Assembly (NCBI GenBank): GCA_001770785.1
Contig: MERZ01000110.1
Span: forward strand, 7,818 to 13,416
Direction of reading: 5' to 3'
DNA: 5,599 bases
DNA from: Burkholderiales bacterium RIFCSPHIGHO2_12_FULL_61_11
Lineage (GTDB): Bacteria > Pseudomonadota > Gammaproteobacteria > Burkholderiales > Burkholderiaceae_C
Below the pieces are notes generated by a model, which was not told where the DNA came from, made no database searches, and saw only the letters and a program-made list of their open reading frames with translations. Of the stretch, positions 1 to 4,882 are shown in pieces; position 1 is the stretch's first letter, and every line of letters begins with the position of its first letter. The position numbers were made by a program, and so were the translations under genes.

Positions 1-677
1 CCGTAGCGGCCGAGCGGGATGCTATCCGCACTTTCCGCCCTTACCTCCTCGACCGGCCGCCTCTCGCGCAGCGCCTTTTGTTCGTCGAGAAACTTGATGC
101 GATCGGTCGCCACGCGTCCCGGCAACACGATATTGACGGTGATGCCGTCCCGGCCGACCTCGCGGGCCAGTGTCTTGGACCAGCCCACCAGCGACAGGCG
201 CAGGGCGTTGGACAGCCCCAGATTGGGAATGGGCGCGACCACGCCCGACGAGGTGCTGGTGATGATGCGGCCAAACTTGCGCTGGCGCATGCCTGGCAGC
301 ACGCGATCAGTGATGGCAATGACCGACAGCACCATGCTCTGGAAGTGCTTGCTCCAGACCTCGGCGGACTGGCCCGAGACGGGTGTGGGCGGTGGTCCGC
401 CGGTGATGTTGATCAGTATGTCGACCGGACCCAGTCCGGCCTCGATGCGCGCGACGTTGGCGTCGATCACAGACAGGTCGCCGAGATCCCACTGCAGCGC
501 CAGCGCCTTGGCGCCCGCCAAGCGGATGTCGGCCATCACCGGATCCAGCGCCTCGTACTTGATGTCGGCCACCGCGACTCGGGCGCCTTCGCGCGCCAAT
601 GTCCGGGCGATGGCGCCACCCAAGCCGCCGCCGGCGCCGAGCACCAAGGCGGTTTTGTCTTTCAGTCCTAGATCCAT
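1..677 (-). CDS. SDR family oxidoreductase, divergent 3-oxoacyl-ACP-reductase-like subgroup (3'-truncated by window edge)
   Basis: From an ATG at 677 the minus strand stays open for 225 codons to the window edge, so the C-terminus is missing. The start of the product (MDLGLKDKTALVLGAGGGLG) is a classical Rossmann beta-strand with the glycine-rich loop G14-AGGG-L-G20, although the usual Thr before it is Leu. D66 in WDLGD and N90-ITGG fit the adenine-pocket Asp and the NNAG region. The IITSTSS segment (138-144) supplies the active-site Ser region. At the catalytic YxxxK position the protein reads S156-N-A-L-R160, followed by a normal SDR continuation (SLVGWSKTLAREV) and the V181-N...PGR loop. 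This fits the BKR-like SDR subgroup (CDD cd05344 as I recall it), which lacks a perfect cofactor motif and catalytic tetrad. The substrate is unknown. It lies 38 bp behind queG with no terminator between, so co-transcription is likely. The family call is firm; the function is open. Confidence 0.88.
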   Translation of the reverse strand, partial: MDLGLKDKTALVLGAGGGLGGAIARTLAREGARVAVADIKYEALDPVMADIRLAGAKALALQWDLGDLSVIDANVARIEAGLGPVDILINITGGPPPTPVSGQSAEVWSKHFQSMVLSVIAITDRVLPGMRQRKFGRIITSTSSGVVAPIPNLGLSNALRLSLVGWSKTLAREVGRDGITVNIVLPGRVATDRIKFLDEQKALRERRPVEEVRAESADSIPLGRY

Positions 678-715
678 AACGTTTTCATTCTCTGGTTAAG
701 GGAACGACTATTAAA

Positions 716-1813
716 TCACGTCGAGTCGGTCCGCTGAGTCAGCGCCCACAGCACATGTTCCCTGACCACCTCGCTCGGATGCTCGGCACGCGCTTGCAGG
801 CTTGTCCGTATCGCTGCATCACTGGCAATGCTCGCACGCAGCGCATTTCCCATGGCGACGGCAATGTTGCGCAGCCAGCGCTCATGACCAATGCGGCGAA
901 TGGCGCTGCCTTCAGTCAAGCGCAGAAACTCTTCCTCGGTCCAGCCAAACAAAGTCACCAGTTGCTGCCCCGTGAGGCCCTGGCGTTCATCAAAATCGGG
1001 CAAGGTGCTGCGCTGCGCAAACTTGTTCCAGGGGCAGATGAGCTGGCAGTCGTCGCAGCCGTAAATGCGGTTGCCCATCAGGGGGCGAAGCTCCAGCGGA
1101 ATCGGCCCGGCATGTTCAATCGTCAGGTAAGAGATGCAACGCCGGGCATCGAGCCGGTACGGCGCAATGATGGCCTGCGTGGGGCACACGTCAATGCAGG
1201 CGCTGCAGGTGCCGCAGTGCTGCGTCACCGGCTCGCTGGGCGGCAAGGCCACATCCACATAAATTTCACCGAGAAAAAACATCGACCCCGCTTCGCGGTT
1301 CAGCAGCAGCGTGTGCTTGCCGCGCCAGCCCTGCCCACTGCGCGCCGCCAGCTCGGCTTCGAGCACGGGCGCTGAATCGGTGAAGGCGCGGTGACCCAGT
1401 TTTTCCACATGCAGGGCTATCCGCTCGCTGAGTTCTTGCAGACGCGATCGCATGATCTTGTGATAATCGCGACCGCGGGCATAGACCGACACAATCCCCT
1501 CGGTGGGCCGCTGCAAGCGGCTAAACTCCAACGCTTGCCATTCACCGGGGTTGACAAAAGTGGCGGCAGGCAAATAATCCATGCGTGCCGTGATGACGCT
1601 CACGGTACCCGGGATCAGCTCGGCCGGCCGTGCCCGTTTAAGCCCGTGCGCCGCCATGTAATGCATGTCACCATGAAAGCCCGCAGCCAGCCAGGCCGAT
1701 AATCCCGGCTCAGCTGTCGACAGATCAACACCAGCAATGCCAATTTGGGAAAATCCAAGCTCGCGCGCCCAAGTTTGAATTTGAGAAACGAATTGATGAC
1801 TGTTCAGGACCAT
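716..1813 (-). CDS. queG: Epoxyqueuosine reductase QueG
   Basis: Encodes 365 residues, close to E. coli QueG (about 379). QueG is a cytoplasmic cobalamin- and [4Fe-4S]-dependent enzyme that reduces epoxyqueuosine to queuosine at tRNA position 34, the last step of queuosine synthesis. Visible marks are the N-terminal WARELGF-QIGIAG segment (15-28); D146 in DSAPVLEAELA with a downstream GWRGK, matching the catalytic-Asp region; the ferredoxin-like run C200-xx-C203-xx-C206-xxx-C210-P; C226 in the CISYLTIEH motif; and the second run C253-xx-C256-xxx-C260-PWNKF. All eight cluster cysteines are present. The C-terminal part (about 295-360, RIGHERWLRNIAVAMGN... and HPSEVVREHVLWAL) is HEAT-repeat-like, as in the family. 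The start at 1813 puts WARELGF at the expected distance from the N-terminus. It overlaps the divergent tsaE start by 18 bp. No Shine-Dalgarno sequence precedes the ATG; a TACAAT box does. Confidence 0.96.
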   Translation of the reverse strand: MVLNSHQFVSQIQTWARELGFSQIGIAGVDLSTAEPGLSAWLAAGFHGDMHYMAAHGLKRARPAELIPGTVSVITARMDYLPAATFVNPGEWQALEFSRLQRPTEGIVSVYARGRDYHKIMRSRLQELSERIALHVEKLGHRAFTDSAPVLEAELAARSGQGWRGKHTLLLNREAGSMFFLGEIYVDVALPPSEPVTQHCGTCSACIDVCPTQAIIAPYRLDARRCISYLTIEHAGPIPLELRPLMGNRIYGCDDCQLICPWNKFAQRSTLPDFDERQGLTGQQLVTLFGWTEEEFLRLTEGSAIRRIGHERWLRNIAVAMGNALRASIASDAAIRTSLQARAEHPSEVVREHVLWALTQRTDST

Positions 1814-2278
1814 CCGCTGATTGTAAAAAATATAACCTGGAAGAACGAGGCCGAAACTGAGGCCTTTGCCCAGGCACTGGCCCGACAGCCGTCAATTGGC
1901 CACGCACTGATTGCGTTGCAGGGTGACCTGGGCGCAGGCAAGACCACGTTCGTCCGCCACCTGCTCAAGAGCCTGGGCGTGGCAGGCCATATCAAAAGCC
2001 CTACCTATGCCGTGGTCGAACCCTATACCCTGAGCGCTTCCGGTTTAAACATCTGGCACTTCGACTTTTACCGCTTCAACGACCCGCGCGAGTGGGAAGA
2101 AGCCGGGTTTCGCGATATTTTTGCCAGCCCCGGGCTCAAGCTGGTCGAATGGCCAGAAAAGGCGGGCGACCAGCTGCCGCAGCCAGACCTGCTGATCCAT
2201 ATAGAAATGCTGGCCAACGAATCCCGCGCCGTCACGCTGACAGCGCATACCGCCATGGGCGCGGAGCTGCTGCCATGA
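1796..2278 (+). CDS. tsaE: tRNA threonylcarbamoyladenosine biosynthesis ATPase TsaE
   Basis: Encodes 160 residues, near the E. coli length of about 153. TsaE is the P-loop ATPase that works with TsaD-TsaB to keep the t6A37 tRNA-modifying complex turning over. Visible motifs are Walker A G43-DLGAGKTT (43-51), then FVRHLLKSLG, the family signature KSPTYAVVEPY (67-77), the switch-like HFDFYRF (88-94) with D90, the E101-EAGFRDIF segment, and V117-EWPEKA (117-123) near the C-terminus. I chose the ATG at 1796 (MTVQDHPLIV). An upstream in-frame TTG at 1745 would add 17 residues not expected in the family. GAGA at 1783-1786 is a weak ribosome site. The 5' end overlaps queG on the other strand, so its promoter must lie within queG coding sequence. 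The stop overlaps the amidase start (ATGA), indicating one transcript and translational coupling. Confidence 0.95.
   Translation: MTVQDHPLIVKNITWKNEAETEAFAQALARQPSIGHALIALQGDLGAGKTTFVRHLLKSLGVAGHIKSPTYAVVEPYTLSASGLNIWHFDFYRFNDPREWEEAGFRDIFASPGLKLVEWPEKAGDQLPQPDLLIHIEMLANESRAVTLTAHTAMGAELLP
1820..1825 (-). promoter_or_regulatory. Candidate -10 box for queG, placing the transcript start at or next to the ATG
   Basis: On the minus strand TACAAT (5 of 6 to TATAAT) is followed by six bases (CAGCGG) and the queG ATG. A start 6-7 bases after the hexamer would fall on or beside the A of the ATG, giving a leaderless message. A run of six T precedes the box. I see no good -35 hexamer at 16-18 bp spacing (TCGTTC at 17). 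The box lies inside the tsaE coding region. Confidence 0.45.
2263..2266 (+). promoter_or_regulatory. Ribosome binding site deciding the amidase start
   Basis: GGAG lies eight bases before the ATG at 2275, inside the last codons of tsaE. It favours the 2275 start, which shares the ATGA overlap with the tsaE stop, over the ATG at 2287. The latter has its own weaker AAGG five bases upstream, so the later start is not excluded. Confidence 0.55.
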
Positions 2279-3651
2279 AGGGCGCCATGACTCACCCGAG
2301 CCGGCGCAGCGCCCTGCAAATGGGCAGCGTGGTGCTCTTGCTGGGCGTGCAGCAGATCGCCCGCGGTGCCACGATTGTGGCGGTGCGCGTCTGGCCTTCC
2401 AAAGACTACACGCGGCTGACCATCGAATCGGACGTCGAGATCAAGGCCCGGCAATTCTTTGTGGCCGATCCACCGCGCCTGGCCGTCGATCTGGAAGGCA
2501 TTGACCTGATCCCGGCCTTGCGCGAACTGGTGGCCAAGGTGAAATCGGACGATCCGAATATTTCAGGCATTCGCGTCGGCCAGAACGCGCCCGGCGTGGT
2601 GCGGCTGGTGATGGACCTTAAACAAGCCATGCTGCCGCAAGTATTCACCCTGCCGCCCGTGGCGGCTTACCAGTACCGGTTGGTGCTTGATCTCTACCCG
2701 GCGCAAGCCGTGGACCCGCTGGAGGCGCTGATTGCTGAGCGGCTCGCAGCCGAGCCGTCGCAAGTGAGCCCCGCCGCGGATGCGGACAATGATCCGCTCG
2801 GTAACCTGATGGCGCGGCAATCGGGCAAGTCGCCCTCGAATGCCGCATCAAACCACGCGTCAAGTCTTGGCAAAATGGCGGATAACAAGCCTGCGGCAGA
2901 AATGGCCGCCACCGCCAGGAGAAATGCTGAAGCCAAGACAGACCGGCTCATCATCGTCGCGCTCGATCCGGGCCACGGCGGCGAAGATCCCGGTGCGGTC
3001 GGCCCCGGCGGCACGCGTGAAAAAGATGTGGTGTTGCAAATTGCGCAGCGCCTGGCAGGCCGCATCAACCAGCAGCCCAACATGCGCGCCTACCTCACCC
3101 GTGACGCGGATTTTTTCGTGCCGCTTCACATTCGCGTGCAAAAGGCGCGCCGCGTGCAGGCCGACCTTTTCATCAGCCTGCATGCCGATGCATTCTTCAA
3201 CGAACGGCCGCAGGGCGCCAGCGTTTTTGCACTGAGCGAAAAAGGCGCTTCCAGCAGCGCCGCGCGCTGGATCGCCAACAAGGAAAACTCAGCCGACCTG
3301 GTGGGCGGCATCAACGTGAAGATCAAGGAGGCGCAGGTTCAAAAAGTCATGCTGGACATGAGTACCACCGCGCAGATCAATGACAGCCTGAAACTCGGCA
3401 GCGCCATGCTGGGCGAGATCGGTCATGTTGGCAGGCTGCACAAGCCCAGGGTCGAGCAAGCCAGCTTCGCCGTATTGAACGCCCCCGACATTCCCAGCGT
3501 GCTGGTGGAAACGGCCTTTATCAGCAACCCGGAGGAAGAAGCCAAGCTGCGCAGTGATGACTACCAGATACAGCTCGCCGATGCACTGATGCGCGGCATC
3601 ACGCGTTACTTCGCCAAAAATCCGCCGCTGGCGCGCAACCGCGCCCTGTAA
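2275..3651 (+). CDS. amiC: N-acetylmuramoyl-L-alanine amidase, AmiC type (Tat-like signal, AMIN domain, Amidase_3)
   Basis: Encodes 458 residues from the ATG at 2275. This periplasmic zinc hydrolase cleaves the bond between N-acetylmuramic acid and the stem peptide and separates daughter cells. Residues 9-15 (SRRSALQ) followed by a hydrophobic stretch (GSVVLLLGV) form a twin-arginine-like signal; cleavage probably falls near ARGA (29-32). An AMIN domain follows (about 33-142), known to direct such amidases to septal peptidoglycan. An Ala/Ser/Asn/Gln-rich linker runs from about 145 to 222. The Amidase_3 domain (about 225-446) carries H234 in DPGHGG, E249 in TREKD, H303 in SLHADA and E412 in VETAFISN, the expected zinc and catalytic residues. 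The segment around 326-375 is where related amidases carry an autoinhibitory helix relieved by EnvC/NlpD-type activators. It occupies the amiB position of the E. coli cluster, but the Tat-like signal is AmiA/AmiC-like and no LysM repeat is visible. No intrinsic terminator follows. Confidence 0.95.
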   Translation: MKGAMTHPSRRSALQMGSVVLLLGVQQIARGATIVAVRVWPSKDYTRLTIESDVEIKARQFFVADPPRLAVDLEGIDLIPALRELVAKVKSDDPNISGIRVGQNAPGVVRLVMDLKQAMLPQVFTLPPVAAYQYRLVLDLYPAQAVDPLEALIAERLAAEPSQVSPAADADNDPLGNLMARQSGKSPSNAASNHASSLGKMADNKPAAEMAATARRNAEAKTDRLIIVALDPGHGGEDPGAVGPGGTREKDVVLQIAQRLAGRINQQPNMRAYLTRDADFFVPLHIRVQKARRVQADLFISLHADAFFNERPQGASVFALSEKGASSSAARWIANKENSADLVGGINVKIKEAQVQKVMLDMSTTAQINDSLKLGSAMLGEIGHVGRLHKPRVEQASFAVLNAPDIPSVLVETAFISNPEEEAKLRSDDYQIQLADALMRGITRYFAKNPPLARNRAL

Positions 3652-3749
3652 GCGCCGCAAGTCACTGCGCCTGGGAGAGTCGCATGGCTCATCGCGCTAC
3701 CCCAGACCACGGCGAGCGGCGGCCTTCTCCTACAGGTCGGAAGCGTTTG

Positions 3750-3763
3750 TTCACTAAAGTGAA
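3750..3763 (+). repeat. Perfect 6-bp inverted repeat, possible operator upstream of the lipoprotein gene
   Basis: TTCACT-AA-AGTGAA has two exact 6-base arms around two bases, in the gap between the amidase and lipoprotein genes. It lies 42 bases before the preferred lipoprotein start. The stem is too short, and without a T-run, to be a terminator. A TAAAGT hexamer inside it (3755-3760) is a weak -10 candidate, but no -35 fits. The rest of the 154-base gap (3652-3805) shows nothing firm. A regulator-binding role is only a possibility. Confidence 0.3.
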
Positions 3764-3794
3764 ATGACAGGCAAAGCCAAGACATCAGAACCTC

Positions 3795-3800
3795 AAAGGA
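3795..3800 (+). promoter_or_regulatory. Ribosome binding site favouring the 3806 start of the lipoprotein gene
   Basis: AAAGGA lies five bases before the ATG at 3806 and is the best Shine-Dalgarno match in this stretch. The later in-frame ATGs at 3842 and 3851 have only AAAG/AAAGA-like sequence before them, although they would give a more usual signal peptide length. Confidence 0.5.
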
Positions 3801-3805
3801 CGCCG

Positions 3806-4072
3806 ATGTCAGTAGCCAAGAGCCTGAAACTCCAAGCAAAGATGAACACTATGAATACGAAAATTTTGATGTCCGTTGCAACCGCTTCTGCGATTGCCCT
3901 CGTCACGCTGAGCGGCTGCGGAACCAACCCGACCAATGCGCAAATTGGAACCGCCACTGGCGCCGTCGTCGGCGGCGTGGTGGGCGATGCGGTCTTCGGC
4001 AGCACGCTCGGCACGGTGGGTGGCGCCGCTGCTGGTGCGTTGATTGGTAACGAAGTAGGCAAGAATCAGTGA
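3806..4072 (+). CDS. OsmB-like glycine-zipper outer-membrane lipoprotein
   Basis: Encodes 88 residues from the ATG at 3806, or 76 or 73 from ATGs at 3842 or 3851. A basic N-terminal region leads into a hydrophobic core (ILMSVATASAIALVTL) and a lipobox L35-S-G-C38, so export, lipidation on C38 and signal peptidase II cleavage are expected. There is no Asp at +2 (it is Gly), so outer-membrane sorting is likely. The mature part is short (51 residues) and almost entirely a glycine zipper: glycines at 48, 52, 56 and 60, then 65, 69, 73, 77, 81 and 85, all four apart except one five-residue step. The STLGTVGGAAAG...IG-VGK ending closely resembles E. coli OsmB, a small osmotically and RpoS-induced lipoprotein of unclear function. 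It is monocistronic, ends at a strong terminator and faces dedA. The family is clear; the role is not. The start is uncertain. Confidence 0.85.
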   Translation: MSVAKSLKLQAKMNTMNTKILMSVATASAIALVTLSGCGTNPTNAQIGTATGAVVGGVVGDAVFGSTLGTVGGAAAGALIGNEVGKNQ

Positions 4073-4111
4073 GTGACAGGCTCAGCCACCAAGCCACGCG
4101 GAACGACTGGC

Positions 4112-4149
4112 AAGGCGGTGAGTTGAAGATCAGCTCACCGCCTTTTTTT
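4112..4149 (+). terminator. Intrinsic terminator of the lipoprotein gene
   Basis: GGCGGTGAGTTG (4114-4125) pairs with CAGCTCACCGCC (4131-4142) with one T-G wobble around the loop AAGAT. The flanking AA/TT extends the stem, and seven T follow (4143-4149). It lies 40 bases after the lipoprotein stop and ends two bases before the dedA stop codon. On the minus strand the same hairpin is followed by only TT, so it should end dedA transcripts less efficiently. Confidence 0.9.
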
Positions 4150-4150
4150 G

Positions 4151-4798
4151 CTATACGCTGGCCGCCTTGCGCCTGGCCTTCCACGCACCAAACAGGATGA
4201 GCAGCCCTGGAATCAGAATCATGGCCCAGATGATTTTGTCCAGATGCGCTTTGACAAAAGGCACGTTGCCGAAGAAGTAACCCACCGTGACAATGCCGCC
4301 TACCCACAGCGCGCCACCGGTCACGTCGTACAGCGTGAATTTGCTGCGCGTCATTTGCGACACCCCTGCCACAAACGGTGCAAAGGTTCGCAAGAAAGGC
4401 ATGAATCGGGCCGCCACGATGGTAATGCCGCCGTAGCGCTCGTAAAATGCATGGGTTAGGTTAAACGCCCTCTTGTTGAAAAATCTTGAATCTTCCCATT
4501 GAAACACCTTGGGACCGAAATAATGGCCGATCGTGTAGTTAGACTGATTTCCCAACACCGCCGCGGCAAACAGCAGCCCAAGGGCCAGCGGATAGCTGAG
4601 CAGGCCGACCCCGCACATCGTCCCAACGACGAACAGCAGCGAATCGCCGGGTAAGAACGGCATCACAACCACCCCGGTTTCGACAAAAATAATGAGAAAC
4701 AGCAGCGCATAGACCCATGTGCCGTAACTGTTCACAAAGGTCTCCAGATGTTTGTCAATGTGGAGGATGAAATCGATGAGAAAGGCAGCTAGTTCCAT
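4151..4798 (-). CDS. dedA: DedA family inner-membrane protein
   Basis: Encodes 215 residues, the usual DedA length. The N-terminus MELAAFLIDFILHIDKHLE aligns start to start with E. coli DedA as I recall it, which fixes the ATG at 4798. Family marks are F38-VETG with E40, the re-entrant MPFLPGDS (46-53) with D52, GNQSNYTIGHYFG (83-95), the FYERYGG (118-124) to AARFMPFLRTFAPFVAG stretch (129-145) with R131 and R137, and GALWV (162-166). E40, D52, R131 and R137 correspond to acidic and basic residues essential in E. coli DedA homologues YqjA/YghB. Several hydrophobic segments (about 28-46, 54-83, 124-146, 160-178, 188-204) and a basic tail (KARRKAA) fit a polytopic membrane protein. DedA proteins are linked to lipid-carrier flipping, membrane potential and envelope stress; the precise substrate here is unknown. 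It is divergent from mutL and convergent with the lipoprotein gene. Confidence 0.94.
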   Translation of the reverse strand: MELAAFLIDFILHIDKHLETFVNSYGTWVYALLFLIIFVETGVVVMPFLPGDSLLFVVGTMCGVGLLSYPLALGLLFAAAVLGNQSNYTIGHYFGPKVFQWEDSRFFNKRAFNLTHAFYERYGGITIVAARFMPFLRTFAPFVAGVSQMTRSKFTLYDVTGGALWVGGIVTVGYFFGNVPFVKAHLDKIIWAMILIPGLLILFGAWKARRKAASV

Positions 4799-4805
4799 GC
4801 CCGCG

Positions 4806-4814
4806 ATTTTGACA
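4806..4814 (-). promoter_or_regulatory. Candidate extended -10 promoter of dedA
   Basis: On the minus strand TGT-CAAAAT forms an extended -10 (TGn plus a hexamer 4 of 6 to TATAAT), followed by seven bases (CGCGGGC) and the dedA ATG. There is no matching -35 at 16-18 bp and no Shine-Dalgarno sequence, so the message may start at or next to the ATG. Confidence 0.4.
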
Positions 4815-4844
4815 GGTCTGCAATCACCCCCGCGCCGGTCTCAC

Positions 4845-4873
4845 TTCACCTGCCCGGAGGCTACGCCTAAAAT
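4845..4873 (+). promoter_or_regulatory. Candidate sigma-70 promoter of mutL, leaderless spacing
   Basis: TTCACC (4845-4850, 4 of 6 to TTGACA) and TAAAAT (4868-4873, 5 of 6 to TATAAT) are separated by 17 bp. Nine bases separate the -10 box from the mutL ATG, so transcription would begin within about three bases of the start codon. No Shine-Dalgarno sequence lies 5-10 bases before the ATG. The GGAGG at 4856-4860 is 22 bases away and sits in the promoter spacer. Confidence 0.55.
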
Positions 4874-4882
4874 TGCTTTCAC

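Noticed and set aside
19..699. Long plus-strand open frames (226 and 197 codons) across 19-699
   Set aside because: They lie antisense to the SDR gene, whose Rossmann loop and SDR core are read on the minus strand. The plus-strand products are Arg/Ser/Ala-rich with no recognisable domain, as expected from GC-rich antisense frames.
755..1375. Plus-strand open frame of 206 codons
   Set aside because: It is antisense to queG, which has all eight cluster cysteines in frame. The product shows no domain.
1745..1795. TTG start at 1745 for tsaE
   Set aside because: It adds 17 residues not expected for TsaE and has no ribosome site; the ATG at 1796 gives a normal family length.
2092..2274. Upstream extension of the amidase frame to 2092
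   Set aside because: It overlaps tsaE in another frame. The added 61 residues precede the export signal and would bury it. The ATG at 2275 has GGAG and the ATGA overlap.
3671..3714. CTGGG...CCCAG inverted repeat after the amidase gene as a terminator
   Set aside because: The stem is only 5 bp with a loop of more than 25 bases, and no T-run follows.
3764..3805. ATG at 3764 as the lipoprotein start
   Set aside because: It is preceded by the palindrome and has no Shine-Dalgarno sequence. It would put over 50 residues before the lipobox cysteine, too long for a lipoprotein signal.
4809..4814. Perfect TTGACA on the plus strand as a mutL -35 box
   Set aside because: At 16-18 bp spacing the following sequence is GC-rich (GCGCCG) with no -10 resemblance. 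The same bases read on the minus strand belong to the dedA extended -10.
4856..4860. GGAGG as the mutL ribosome binding site
   Set aside because: It is 22 bases from the ATG, too far to act, and the frame between contains a TAA at 4868, so no earlier start could use it.
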